From positions 62,001 through 126,000 of the forward strand of contig JAQFVV010006430.1 of the NCBI GenBank assembly GCA_028023455.1: a stretch of DNA of 64,000 nucleotides. The letters run 5' to 3'. How positions within the stretch are numbered: position 1 is the first letter of the stretch; the number at the start of each line of letters is the position of its first letter. A program made the translations under genes and the position numbers. Below are positions 47,875 to 60,235 of this stretch, piece after piece. Below the pieces are notes generated by a model. It ran no database searches. It was not told the origin of the DNA and saw nothing but the letters and a program-made list of their open reading frames with translations. The stretch is from Epiperipatus broadwayi (taxonomy: Eukaryota > Onychophora > Udeonychophora > Euonychophora > Peripatidae).

Positions 47875-48285
47875 TTAATTAACTATCCATTCTTTATCCA
47901 TTAACCACTTATTATTTACCTTAGTGGAAGTTTTGTATATATTCATACAATTGTCTTTATTATATATGATATAGTTTGTTTCATATATTTTATGTCTCTT
48001 AACATTTTTAATATAATCTAGAATGCTTATATTATCAATGCAATTTATTTTATGTCCGTACTGTAAATAATGAATGTATAATGCAGATCTGTCATCCCTC
48101 CTAGCAATAGCATCAGTGTTCTTTAGCTCTTTCTCCCAATTGCTTTGCCATCTGGAAAATGTGATATTTACTGAGGGAAAAATAGATACTATAGTTCTGT
48201 ATTTACATTTAGTTTTGATTAGTATATAATTGAAATCATGTAGTTTGATATTGTGTAGTTTGTGGCCCACAGTAACACCATGCAT
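47875..48285 (-). pseudogene. GIY-YIG-type endonuclease C-terminal fragment (Penelope-like)
   Basis: Longest open frame of the window, 136 codons without a stop. AIARRDDRSALYIHYLQYGH followed by INCIDNISILDY, KRHKIYETNYI and NNKWLMDKEWI resembles the 'A......SAL..H....GH.I....I.IL......R...E...I' half of GIY-YIG endonucleases attached to Penelope-like reverse transcriptases. The YIG part and reverse transcriptase are not seen upstream. It is more divergent than the copies at 31305-32485, so it is from another lineage. It could still be an expressed exon, but context argues for a relic. Confidence 0.55.
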
Positions 48286-48775
48286 GACTGAAACTTGTTA
48301 AAGCAACCAATCAAAAAAATTATTACAAAAACAGCAGGATTCCATAGGCCAGGTACATATGTTGGTGACATAATATGTTTTGATAGCAGGAAATATCAAT
48401 CAAAGCTAATTGAGAGAAAAACTTGGATAAATGAGAAAACATATAGTATAATTTATAGAAGTGAAAATAAAGACATCCATGATAATCTTGAGTCAATAAA
48501 TATAAGTAGATAAAAATAATTATTACTTAAATAAAATATCAACACAAGTATCATTGTAATGCAAAAAATAGTTATTACAAATAGTGATGAATATGGCTAC
48601 GTTATTCAAATTAAATGATAAACAATTAAAAACTAACCATTTGCAAATTAAAAGTAAATTATCATTAATTAATTTTTTAAGATAAATATTTGAAATCATG
48701 GCAAAATAAAATAATATATGCAAAATCATAAATCTTTAATCCTAGACACAGTGAACATATATTTACATAAACTCA
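48286..48775. other. AT-rich intron DNA with a 72-codon open frame
   Basis: A plus-strand frame (48295-48513) reads TKTAGFHRPGTYVGDIICFD and more, with no recognised family. A similar stretch (ACAACACCCTCTCGGTAGGC) lies at 47330, suggesting a repeat rather than a gene. Confidence 0.4.
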
Positions 48776-48779
48776 GAAT

Positions 48780-49570
48780 AAAATAAGATCTAGGGTAAAA
48801 CCTTGTGATACACCATGATATATTATTATAAAAAAATAACACCAGAAATATTCATTACATGCCTACTATCTATTAAATAAGTTGTCAGTACAAAAGCAAT
48901 GAAACCATATGAATGTAGACATTTAATTAAAATTTTATGAAATACAGAATCAAATGTTTTAGATAAGTCTAAATTTATAACAACAATTTTGAAATCATAA
49001 GCTAGGAATTATATCAAATTGTGTATATAATTATAGAATTATATACTTCTACCAAAAACAACTTGATGCTCAGTCAAAATTTTATTTCTCTTTAATTACG
49101 ATTTTCAACAATTTAGAAATCTCAGAAATATTAAAAATTGATCTGCAATTAACAAACAGTAAAGGGTGATAAACAATAAGGATTGCCAATTTCTCAACAA
49201 GATTTGTGTTAAATGCTTAGCCAGAGAAAGCATTTAAAATATCTCTGTCAGGAACTCCTCCCCAAACCCCTGACCATGGTTTCATGCTTTGGAACTCCTC
49301 AGAGAGGTGTCAGAGTAAGAGGTGATCTTTCAAAATATTCAATATTAATACAAACTTTCAAAAATGTGGAAAATGATTAAGTTTTTAAAGAAAGATTAAA
49401 TAAATAAACAAGAAGTATATTTATTTTTTTAAGAACTTTTGCAGTTAAACTGTCTAATTCAGCGGCACGAACAACATTTAAATGGCCAATCATGTTAGAC
49501 CATTGAAATTCACTTTTCTACATATATAAAACAATTTAAGATAGGAAGAACATGTTCATATGTTATTTTG
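48780..49570 (-). pseudogene. CR1/L2-like LINE reverse transcriptase relic
   Basis: Minus-strand text includes AELDSLTAKVLKK and LFNLSLKT (the finger region, usual form 'DGI..K(L/V)LK'), then NLDLSKTFDSVFHKILIKCL (usual 'DLSKAFD.V.H..LL.KL'), and then YHGVSQGFTLDLILF (usual 'GVPQGS.LGP.LF'). Order and spacing fit a CR1/L2/Jockey-group reverse transcriptase. Many stops and frame changes; no FADD box was found. It continues to the right in the fragment at 50200. Confidence 0.75.
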
Positions 49571-49639
49571 TTACACTACATATTATCACATATAAAGAAT
49601 AATAAATAAATCAGCTATTTATTTTTTATTTTTCAAACT

Positions 49640-50160
49640 TCCAACAAATTGCCATTGTGTTTTATTTTAATTTGGTTAAACAAAAGTTTTTTTATTAAAG
49701 AATTAATCGATTTTCATTTCAGAAAAATATTTTTATTGTTACGCGAAATTTCACGTTCTCGCGAGATAAGTAAAATGGCTGAAGCCAACAGTGAACATTT
49801 ACAAATATGGTATTTGCCTAATGCAGAAGCTGACATTGTTGCTTTTTTTTTTTTTTTTGAAATAAAGTTCTTGTTAGAGTCAGTGCTTGTTGTTGTTTTG
49901 ATTTCTTTGAAACACAATCAATCCAAAGACTTTTTTTTCACTTGTATCACTAAAACAAAGACAGCTGATAAAATACAAAATCGGTCAACTGATTACTTTT
50001 CCAATGCATTTTTTTGGTTTGTTTTTAATTTTGGTTTATTTAAATGTTTAATTTAGTATTAGAATAATAACGTAAATTTGGAAAAATAATGTGTTTTTTT
50101 TTTTTTTTTACTTTTGATTAAACATTTAATTTAATATTACAATAATAACCTAAATTTGAA
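49640..50160 (+). other. Inserted segment with TCTCGCGAGA and a short start-like ORF
   Basis: Carries TTACGCGAAATTTCACG, then the perfect palindrome TCTCGCGAGA (49757-49766), then an ATG at 49775. The ATG opens MAEANSEHLQIWYLPNAEAD before a T-rich run. CpG-dense sequence of this kind is unusual in the window. It looks like the 5' end of a transcript (processed pseudogene, or a first exon), but the product is not recognised. A near-direct repeat (TTTAATTTAGTATTAGAATA and TTTAATTTAATATTACAATA) closes the segment. Confidence 0.4.
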
Positions 50161-50199
50161 AGAAAACATCCAGCCCAGAAAAGTTATATTAATATGTTT

Positions 50200-50520
50200 T
50201 TGAACATAAACAGTGCCATCAAGCTATGTATGATGGTTAATAAAACAGTACCATTGAAATTTTAATTCCCTATTATCAGATATAATTTCAGTATTCAACT
50301 TTTTTTTTAATTTATTGAATTTCCCCAAGTATTTGAAATAATTCCTTTCATTAATCTTTAAGTTATCAGTTATCTATGCTGAACATTTTCTGAAGTTGCT
50401 TACCAATTTAAAACAAATAATTGATTTTGTAATTAAAGGTTTACAAATATCCTAAAATTTCAAAAAGGCAGACTCAATATCATTCAAAGCAAAAATACTA
50501 TCCCATACCTAATTAAAGAA
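50200..50520 (-). pseudogene. CR1/L2-like LINE, linker between endonuclease and reverse transcriptase
   Basis: Minus-strand text KPLITKSIICFKLVSNFRK, ITDNLKINERNYFKYLGKFN and KLKKKLNTEIISDN fits the 'PWIT..I...I..K..L......Y..Y.N.L....R..K..Y' linker of CR1/L2-group LINEs. It is the upstream neighbour of the relic at 48780-49570. The gap between them is larger than expected, consistent with an insertion at about 49640-50160. Confidence 0.65.
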
Positions 50521-52084
50521 TAAAGTTTTTGTTTATTACAGGATAATTTATTAACATAAAATGCGTATTTACTTGCGTGTACACAGTAGTAAATAGATTC
50601 ATTACTATAAATACCAATGATCATATTGTAATTTATATTTCATAATACAAATTCTTATGCTGTTTTACCAGAAACACGTTAAAATCACTCTGCAAGTATT
50701 CAATGATAACTAATTTTCCTGTACACTGCACTAGAAATAATTTTTATTAACATAAATTCTTATTATTCGATGCCTTTCCATCTTTAATTTTATTACATTT
50801 AAATAAAGCAGAATTATAAGTAGTTATAATTATTCAAAATATCGATATAAATTTTTCAAAATTAAATATTCTTTTACTTCCACTTTAATGGATCTAAATT
50901 TGTCTTATTAACATATATTCAAAAACACCCACATATACATTCATATACTATTAAGTCAATTCTATTTTTGTCAATTTGCAAACCAATTTCATTTTAAATG
51001 ATTTTGTTTTATAAAGCTCATTTTAAATTTAGCCGTGATATTTCTTTACATAGAAACAATATCCATAATTGTCAAAATAATTAATTCATTTCTTTCAAGT
51101 AATACATTTCAAGATCTTTTTTTTCTCTTGATATTATTTGTTTTCTTCAACTGCAATTATTATTATGGTGGGTGGGATGATTACTTTTCAAATTCCTCTT
51201 CCCCTCTCACCGCATCATCTTAAGGATCTTGCAACATGTTTTAACAATAATAAATGTATATATAATGTAATAAAAATATTATATCAAATGAAAAAACATA
51301 AGATTATATAAATAGAAAATTCTTTCTTTTATAAAATAAATTAAGAGCAAAATAAAATAAATTTACATCTGTAATCAATTATTAACTCTTTTAATGATAG
51401 ATTTATTTTTTTCTAAAGTTTATAGACAAAAGACTATGTAATATATATATATATATATATAACTTAAAGTTTGAATCCATGAATTTTTTTATGTCAGTTG
51501 ATCCAAGAATACTCATTGAATCATCTCTGAATTTAGAAGTATTTAACATATTGCCAACAATTTTATTATTCTTGCAAGATATTATATATTTGATTTGCAT
51601 AATAGGTAAATTTTACTAAGTTGACTAATCCTCATGAGTTAGTGGATGATTCACAATAGACAAGCTTGGTAACTAATATATCAGATACCACTTTGACTGT
51701 ATCACACTGTCTAAGAAAGAGAATTTCCTATGAGTTTTTATGTATTCATTCATGGCTTATTTTCCATATAGCAGTTAATTTAGTTAGCATTGAAACTTTG
51801 CTGACCATTCACTACATATTTTCCCAAAATTTCCTCTGTTATAAAGTGAATTCCACAAAAACTATTATAATCTGACTATCTTCTCAAGCTGGAAGCATTT
51901 GAATAAGAAAAAAAAAACCTAAGTCATTTTTGATCTTTATATAAATTCACAATAATTATTCTGTTTTCCTCACCTTGTATGGAATTTTATAATAAATTTA
52001 TAGATCCATAGACCAAGTGATATTAGATTTAGTTACATACAATTTATCAACCACTTCAAATACTTTTTACAAAATTTTTTATTA
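50521..52084. other. AT-rich intron DNA
   Basis: Nothing recognised apart from a (TA)n run at 51441-51460. Confidence 0.55.
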
Positions 52085-52330
52085 TTTATATATGATAAAC
52101 AAAACAAGTTATAAATTTCGTAACTTGCTTTTAGCTTGCATTTTATGATCACTAGATGGAGGTTTACCAATAGCTCCTAACAAGCTTTTATTTACATAAA
52201 TGCTGAGAGAGATAGAATTCAATATCTGTTTCATTGTCAACAACCTCCAGATCAGCTGATTTCAAGCTAGTTGGCTCACATCAGTGAAGGGTAGGAAGAC
52301 AAGAAACTAGATCTAAATACTAACTCTAAA
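52085..52330 (+). repeat. Repeat related to the hairpin element at 59975
   Basis: TATATATGATAAACAAAACA, TAAATTTCGTAACTTGCTTT, TGATCACTAGATGGAGGTTT and ACCAATAGCTCCTAACAAGC match, in the opposite orientation, the right side of the hairpin at 59975-60235. Only one arm is present. The head also resembles the start of the hairpin element at 22668. Confidence 0.7.
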
Positions 52331-53477
52331 ATCAGCATTTAAGAAACACATTTCTATCAGTCTGAAAGCATGAAATTTATCAGACACATAATGTCTTCAA
52401 ATCCAGCTTAACAAACTAGATAGCTATATAGGTCTGAAATCAGTTCAGTTTCATCATATAGTAAAAGACTCTGATTAAAAACATTGATAAAAAAGTGGTT
52501 TGTCAAAGACAGCTGTCATGAGTAGTGATGTAGAAGAGACAGATATAGGAAACTTTTGTTTGAGAATACTCTCAGTAACAATAATTTCTGATGAATAAGA
52601 GCAACTATGTCTTGCCTTTGTTTTTATTTATATTAATAATTTTTATCCTCTTTATTCTATCTTCATTTTCTGGTCTCATTAAAAGACAAAATAAATTTAA
52701 TTTAAGATATTTATTTTCAGAAATACAATTATTGGATCAAAAAACTAATAAAGCTTAAATATCATATAAGTATATATTAAAATTCACATTCAAAACTCTT
52801 ATTTGAAATATATGACCTTTGAAAAAGACAAATGACCCCAAAATGCATTTCTGGAGCAAAGGCCACACTTTCTTACACAATCTTCCTCATTTATTCCAAT
52901 TTTTAATTGTATCAAAGTAAAAATTAATAATCATTAACATATTTATGTCAAGTGAATAACGGTAAATGAATAAATACACAAAAGTTGGCATTTCAGATTA
53001 AATTGTAGCAATCTATACATGTAATACCAGATTTTATTAAAGTTTTTATTTTCCTATAGACATACACTCATATATATATATATATATATATTAACTAATG
53101 AGTATGCCAATAGCTCTTAACAATCTTTCAGAATATTTCTATCCTCAGACCACCAGTTTCTAGCTTCTGGATTTTCTTAGTTGTAATATAAGCTTAATAC
53201 ATTAGGTCATGTGACATGATATTATTTTTTTGAAAATATATATAATAATTTGGTTACGTATTAAATACATTTCTGATTTGTTTATATATAACTAAAAAAT
53301 ACTTTTCTATAAAATTGAGTATAAACTACTACAAAGTTTTAATTTAATTACTAATAAAAAATTGTCAAACAGATACTGATTATAAAGTGCTTATTTGTTG
53401 ATAATATAACCTTTTGTTAAGAGACAGTTTGGAGATATAAATCATATCTTTGAATAGATCACTTAATATATATATAT
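52331..53477. other. AT-rich intron DNA
   Basis: Nothing recognised apart from TA microsatellites at 53072-53091 and 53466-53477. Confidence 0.55.
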
Positions 53478-55177
53478 TGTACTGGGTCAAACCGCTGAAA
53501 CCACCTACTTATATGTATATACAAGTTTTGGCCGGTTTCAAACTCCTTCCTAATACATTTATAATCTTATAAATGTTACAGGGATGAACCGGCACATTCG
53601 AGCAAAATGGGAGATCTTATTGATAGCTTTAACTATCAACAATGGCCCATCTAAGCTGCTAGATTCAAACCCCTACTATCCAAATACTTTATTTGTTTCA
53701 GAGTAAACCCCGGGGCGCCAGCTAGTCTGAAGACTAATGTATTCGGGCAGTAGGCTCATAATCCAGTGCTCAAAACAATTCCCTTAACTAGCTCAGTCTA
53801 ATTTTAATCAATAATCAAATATTGGTAAGAAGAGATTGATAAAAAGAATTGACCGACAGATAGAGTTTAATTTTAAAGACAATTTATTAACTAACATTAA
53901 TTTACTAAATTTAAACATCTTTATAATTTAATAATACACACACATTTTAAATTAACATTTCTAAACTAGTTTAAATATTCTTGTAGATTTTAATAATAGA
54001 ACACTGGTATTTATCTAATTTAACTAATAACACTGATATAATGATCACGCACATATTAACTCATATATCATTCACAAATATAATAATAAAGCATTAATAG
54101 CATTTGAAACTTAAACACACATATCAATAGTTCATTTTATGTATGATAGAGTTCATATAATTTGAATCTTGAATATTTACGAATTACAGCGGTGGCTACT
54201 ATGTATAAATGATAATAAATAAATGTTTACCTAGGATTTTTGGAACAGGGATATTGCTTGTTGTTGGCTGCTTCTGCTGCTTCTGATGGATTATATCTAA
54301 CCGGTTAGATTTGGACATTTCTTGAAGAGATTTTATGCAAAACCATTGGTTTTATTCTTGAAGACAGTTGAACATTTGATGGAGGATTTCTGAGTTGTTA
54401 TGCAGACATTATTTCACAGGCAGGTTTTGATGATCTTGTTGGACTAAAAAGGCTGAAGCACGAGCGTATATTTCCAAAAGCTGCTCAACAATGCATTTTT
54501 GTTTCTGAATACATAATAGAAATTGTTATCTGAATGGAAACAAGACTGTCACTGGAAACTAGACTGAATAAAACTGACTCAATTAATTGTCCGATAAAAT
54601 ATTCAGTATTTATACCGATGACATGTTGTCCCTTTAATATCCTCCGGCAAATATCTGTTGTCGAAATTCTTTTAGTAATTAATCCTATGACAACGTGTTT
54701 TTGATTGATTGTTTAATTAGTAGTAGCTATTTTAAAACATGTTGTTTTCATATCTTTAATTAGTAGTCCACTGCTGTGTTTTTAAATAAATCTTTATTTA
54801 ACTTAATAGCCATCGCTGTGTTTTCCAAATATAATTTCTTTTTTAACTTTCATTTACATATATTTTTTTTTATTAATATTCTAACACACATACATTTATT
54901 TACACTCGCACACACATATATAATTTATTATAATAAGCTTGAATGAAAAGAGATTTATATATTTTTTTTAAATTTTAAATTACTTATTTTTACGAATACT
55001 AATTTAGAAAAACTTTACTTTCTTTTATAACCCTTTTAGTTTGACTGTAAGAAAACCCCCTTCCCACTTTTAATCTTTTATTTCAAACTCTTTTACGAAA
55101 GATTTTTTTTTTTTTTTTTAATAATTTTTTTTAGACAAAATTATTTTATATACATGTGCCAAATTGGCCTTGGCACA
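53478..55177 (-). mobile_element. Long terminal repeat (3' LTR in element orientation)
   Basis: 1,700-bp sequence TGTACTGGGTC...TTGGCACA on the plus strand, repeated at 58272-59967 with a small number of differences, mostly transitions. On the minus strand it begins TGTGCCAAGG and ends GTACA, so it has TG...CA ends. TATATAAAATAA lies close to the start. A polypurine tract (CGGAGGGGGGTGTAA) directly precedes it on the minus strand, which fixes the orientation. Flanks are AT dinucleotides, compatible with a 4-bp duplication (ATAT), but this cannot be proved in a TA repeat. Confidence 0.93.
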
Positions 55178-58100
55178 TTACACCCCCCTCCGTTTTAGAG
55201 TAAAATGCGTCATTTTTGACCATTTTATCTCTTGCAATTTTAATTCTTGACTCTAAAGATTTATTAATTTATTATTTTTCTAAGTTAGCTTTTTAAATTC
55301 GCCTGAACAATCTCTTACCCTCATTCCCTTTTGCTATAGATAAATTCCTACACATGTGTATATGTGCAGCATAATTCTACACCTACTAATATTCTAGATA
55401 TCGAGTTATTACTGGACTTGCTTACAGGGAATCTATAATATAATAAATAAATCCCTTTTTGCATGCATCATAAGGTGCAGCAGTGCCAAGAAAATAACCT
55501 AAAAGGATATCTGGGTAAATACATTTAAGATACGCATCATGAGGTATCGTATTTACCGAATATTACCAGTGTATGTGCGCATATATACACATGTATACTT
55601 CCACACTCTTAATACACCTTAGATTGACTTTATATTTTTATTACTAATCTTACAACATTATTTTTAAATTCATATGAACATTATTCTAACATTTGTATTA
55701 ATCTAATCTCACAATATTATTTTCAACCCTTTTACTCAACTTTTTTATCTATGTGCGTGTATTCCCCCAAAAAAACTCTATTAGTTTATCATGAGTCACT
55801 TTTTATTATTATTTACTACAGATATATTTACTCTTTACTTGATTTTATCAATTTTATTCTTACTATTTGATCTGCTTATTTATTCCCGAACATTTCTCTT
55901 AATTAATATCTGCATTGATCACTTTTCCTAAGTATTGACCACTTCAAATTCTTATTTTTCTAGAGTGCATTTTTAGTTTTTATTTTCATCATTAGGTAAT
56001 AAATCTAATGTTAAGAGAAGTAGGCAGCAAAGTATAAGGCAATTCAAACACACAGATCGATGTTGTGCTGATTTAAACCAACTTTTAATTTCTTGTGGAA
56101 GTCGTGACTATAGCATGGGCAACTGTTGTGCACAACGGATCATGTAAAGGGACTTTTAAGATTGCGAATGGCAGGACTATCTCTACTGCACATTTGACTT
56201 ACTAAAATATTTATTTTATTTGGTTACTGGGAATTTTTCCTCCAGATTTAATATTTTATATTCCAGGACTTTTCTACTGGCGCATCATCATCAGTATTAT
56301 TTATTCTTAGCACTACCCATATGTAGAATAAAGTCACCACAAGAAAAGGCTTAATCCAACAAAAGTCAGGCCTGAAATTTATATCTTTGCCCAAATACTC
56401 GCACCCACCTCAATCCTAATTTAACACACCTTTTTTTTTTAATTTTATTTGAAATGTTTTATTTTCATTAATACTTTCATTATACACTTATTTATTTCAT
56501 TTTTATTTTTAAAACGTTATTTTTACTCTCCCTTTTTTTTTTTTAAAAAAAAAAAACATTTTCATTTTGCTTGTCTATTTTGATTTACACATTTATTTTG
56601 TTTGCGTCACGCTCCGCTATGTTCTAGACTTATGAGCTGGGATATCAATATAATCGATAAGACATAATTGAGGGTTTTGACATACGTTGTTTTATCGTTG
56701 CTTTGATATTTTAAACTCTAAGATTGTTATTTTATTTTACTAAGACTAACTTTAATCATTTTTAATATTCAAACTAACTTTGATACTCATTTTTACATTT
56801 TTTTAAAAAAACTATAGGTTATTTTTATTTCATTAAACTTTGTTAAACATTTTCCATTATTCTGAGTCCATGGTCGTTAAAAACTAGGTCAAGCCGGCGA
56901 ATCCGTCAGATTACATATTTTTAATTTTTGTCTGGCGGTTCTTTCTTTCTTTCTACTAACTCACTAACATAAATGATACTCCATATTCTCACTTCTATCT
57001 CTCAATTAAAATCTATTTTATCTCTTTCTCTTTCTGTTTTATTTTCTGCCTTGTAAATAAGAAAACCTTTAAGCTTCACTGACCTCCGCTTATTTTCCCT
57101 AACCGTGAATATTTTTTTCCTACGCTTTCTCTTCATTTTAAATCTCCGTCTAAAACAAACACGAACTTTTACTTCAACCTTTTTAACTTTTAGTAAAAAT
57201 CTTGATTCAATTCTATCTTCTAACTACTATGAACTTAATGCTCTCTTCTAGTTTCTTGACCTACATTGGTTTCTACTTTCTCTGTAGCAATGCTATCTGA
57301 TTCTAATTCAATTTCTATTTCCAAACTACTATATTTACCATTATCTGACTCTACTATCTCTTTGATGACCTCAACTTCCTTATTTTCTTTGACAAAATCT
57401 ACTTCTACGATCTCTTGATTTTTCTTGTGTTTTACTCTACTATTTCTTCCCTAATTTCTTCTTTTATTTTATTTTGGCCCCTTTCGATCTGGTCCTTTAA
57501 CTTTTCAAGCATTTCAGCTTGCCCTTCCAATTTACTCTTCATTTCATTATTTTGGTTTTTAAGCTCTTCAGCTATTTTTTTATATTCTTCGGCTGTTTCT
57601 TTTTGTTTTTCAAACATGCAAGTTAATAAAGCTATGACTTCCCTATTCTCTTCTTTTTGCTCAACCTCTTTTTTGTTTTTATCTTTTTGTTCCTCACTAG
57701 AAGCATTCTCTACTTCTTTCGCTTGAGTTTCTATTTTTTCTTCACTGGGGACCTTTTCTATTTCACTAGTTTCATTTTTATTTTGTTCCTCGCTGGGAAC
57801 ATTGTCTGTTTTTTTTACCTTGAGTCTCCATTTTAGGTTTATTTCTTGTCATATTTATAATTTTAACTTTACTTTTTTATATTATTTTTCCTTAATATTA
57901 TATTTCATTCACGCTCATAAGTTTACTAATTTCTATTTTATTTATTTCTTTCTAAACTGGAAATACACGCTGACTCCACCCCTCCTTTGTCCATTTTTCT
58001 CCACCTGATCTTAATGCTTTAACTCCGCCCAAACATCCACCTGTCTCTAATTTAACATAATGATTTATTTTAGACCAACATAAATAGCGTAAATCTCTTT

Positions 58101-58271
58101 TCATTTAAAGAAAACAAAGTTTTCGGTCAATTCTTTTTTTAAAATAAAAATTAAAACGCTTTAACATACGTAATTTAGCTTTTGTATCGAAAAATTTTTT
58201 TAAACAAGAAACAAAGTATTTATTTACTATTGTTTCTTAGGTCCAGCCCCAATGTTGGGAAAAGCCATTTA
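55178..58271 (-). mobile_element. Internal region of a pol-less LTR retrotransposon
   Basis: Only 3.1 kb lies between the LTRs, too short for gag-pol. After the 5' LTR (minus strand, from 58271) there is TAAATGGCTTTTCCCAACAT and TTGGGGCTGGACC. The TGG and CCCAAC...GGGGC parts recall a tRNA-Lys-type primer site. A gag-like coiled-coil ORF follows, then a basic segment near 57230-57050. The remaining 1.8 kb to the polypurine tract at about 55180-55193 has no coding signal, and no protease, reverse transcriptase, RNase H or integrase motif was found. The element would be non-autonomous (LARD-like). Confidence 0.85.
57230..57831 (-). pseudogene. Coiled-coil, gag-position ORF of the LTR element (frameshifted)
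   Basis: First ATG after the 5' LTR is at 57831. The frame stops after about 17 codons; an 8-base A run (57809-57816) precedes the break. A second frame then runs to a stop at 57432. It is Glu/Lys-rich with heptads (KKIAEELKNQNNEMKSKLEG, MLEKLKDQIERGQ). A third frame continues at 57440-57230 (VIKEIVESDNGK, LEIEIELESDS) in the same acidic style. Short motifs such as VPSEE recur inside. Position and character fit a structural (gag-like) protein, but there is no zinc knuckle or capsid motif. Two frame breaks disable it. Confidence 0.6.
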
Positions 58272-59967
58272 TGTACTGGGTCGAACTGCTGAAACCACCT
58301 ACTTATACATATATATAAGTTTTGGCCGGTTTCAAACTCCTTCCTAATACATTTATAATCTTATAAATGTTACGGGGATGAACTGGCACGTTCGAGCAAA
58401 ATGGGAGATCTTATTGATAGCTTTAACTATCAACAATGGCCCATCTCGGCTGCTAGATTCAAACCCCTACTATCCAAATACTTTATTTGTTTCGGGGTAA
58501 ACCCCGGGGTGCCAGCTAGTCTGAAGACTAACGTATTCGGGCAGTAGGCTCATAATCCAGCGCTCGAAACAATTCCCTTAACTAGCCCAGTCTAATTTTA
58601 ATCAATAATAAAATATTGGTAAGAAGAGATTGATAAAAAGAATTGACCGACAGATAGAGTTTAATTTTAAAGACAATTTATTAACTAACATTAATTTACT
58701 AAATTTAAACATCTTTATAATTTAATAATACACACACATTTTAAATTAACATTTCTAAACTAGTTTAAATATTCTTGTAGATTTTAATAATAGAACACTG
58801 GTATTTATCTAATTTAACTAATAACACTGATATAATGATCATGCCCATATTAACTCATATATCATTCACAAATATAATAATAAAGCATTAATAGCATTTG
58901 AAACTTAAACACACATATCAATAGTTCATTTTATGTATGATAGAGTTCATATAATTTGAATCTTGAATATTTACGAATTACAGCGGTGGCTACTATGTAT
59001 AAATGATAATAAATAAATGTTTACCTAGGATTTTTGGAATGGAAATAATGCTTGTTGTTGGCTGCTTCTGCTGCTTCAGATGGATTATATCTAACCGGTT
59101 AGATTTGGACGTTTCTTGAAGAGATTTTATGCAAAACCATTGGTTTTATTCTTGAAGACAGTTGAACGTTTGACGGAGGATTTCTGAGTTGTTATGCAGA
59201 CATTATTTCACAGGCAGGTTTTGATGATCTTGTTGGACAAAAAGGCTGAAGCACGAGCGTATATTTCCAAAAGCTGCTCAACAATGCATTTTTGTTTCTG
59301 AATACATAATAGAAGTTGTTATCTGAATGGAAACAAGACTGTCACTGGAAACTAGACTGAATAAAACTGACTCAATTAATTGTCCGATAAAATATTCAGT
59401 ATTTATACCGATGACATGTTGTCCCTTTAATATCCTCTGGCAAATATCTGTTGTCGAAATTCTTTTAGTAATTAATCCTATGACGTGTTTTTGATTGATT
59501 GTTTAATTAGTAGTAGCTATTTTAAAACGTGTTGTTTTCATATCTTTAATTAGTAGTCCACCGCTGTGTTTTTAAATAAATCTTTATTTAACTTAATAGC
59601 CATCACTGTGTTTTCCAAATATAATTTCTTTTTTAACTTTCATTTACATGTATATTTTTTTATATATATTATTCTAACACGCATACATTTATTTACACTC
59701 GCACGCACATATATAATTTATTATAATAAGCTTGAATGAAAGAGATTTATATATTCTTTTTTAAATTTTAAATTACTTATTTTTAAGAATACTAATTTAG
59801 AAAAACTTTACTTTCTTTTATAACCCTTTTAGTTTGACTGTAAGAAAACCCCCTTCCCACTTTTAATCTTTTATTTCAAACTCTTTTACGAAAGATTTTT
59901 TTTTTTTTTAATAATTTTTTTTAGACAAAATTATTTTATATACATGTGCCAAATTGGCCTTGGTACA
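58272..59967 (-). mobile_element. Long terminal repeat (5' LTR in element orientation)
   Basis: 1,696-bp partner of 53478-55177, TGTACTGGGTC...TTGGTACA on the plus strand. Differences include CAAACCG/CGAACTG near the start, a 3-base deletion at ATGA(CAA)CGTG, and GGCACA/GGTACA at the end. The two LTRs look very similar by eye, so insertion was fairly recent compared with the decayed LINE relics nearby. Confidence 0.93.
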
Positions 59968-59969
59968 AT

Positions 59970-60235
59970 ATATAATCACTAGATGGAGCCTACCAATAGC
60001 TCTAAACAAGCTTTATTTTTATAAGTGCCGAAAGAGAAAGAATTCAAAATCTTTACCATTAAGTCCCTATCTCCAGACCAAGAGACTTAATGATAGAGAT
60101 TCTGAATTCTTTCTCTTTTGGCACTTATAAAAATAAAGCTTGTTTAGAGCTATTGGTAAGCTCCATCTAGTGATCATTTAAATGCAAGCTTAAAAGCAAG
60201 TTACGGAATTTATGACTTGTTTTATTATATATTGT
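59970..60235. mobile_element. Hairpin (foldback) element, about 80-bp arms
   Basis: ATCACTAGATGGAGCCTACC, AATAGCTCTAAACAAGCTTT, AAGTGCCGAAAGAGAAAGAA on the left are inverted on the right, followed by CAAGCTTAAAAGCAAGTTAC and ATTTATGACTTGTTTTATTA. The loop (AAGTCCCTATCTCCAGACCA) is about 40 bases. The LTR element ends immediately to the left, so it may have inserted beside or into this element. Same family as 52085. Confidence 0.85.

Noticed and set aside
57415-57726. Plus-strand 103-codon Ser/Phe-rich frame
   Set aside because: It is the antisense shadow of the coiled-coil ORF on the minus strand of the LTR element.
53478-59967. Segmental duplication of host DNA
   Set aside because: TG...CA ends, a polypurine tract and a primer-site-like sequence at the inner edges, plus a gag-position ORF, identify it as an LTR element.
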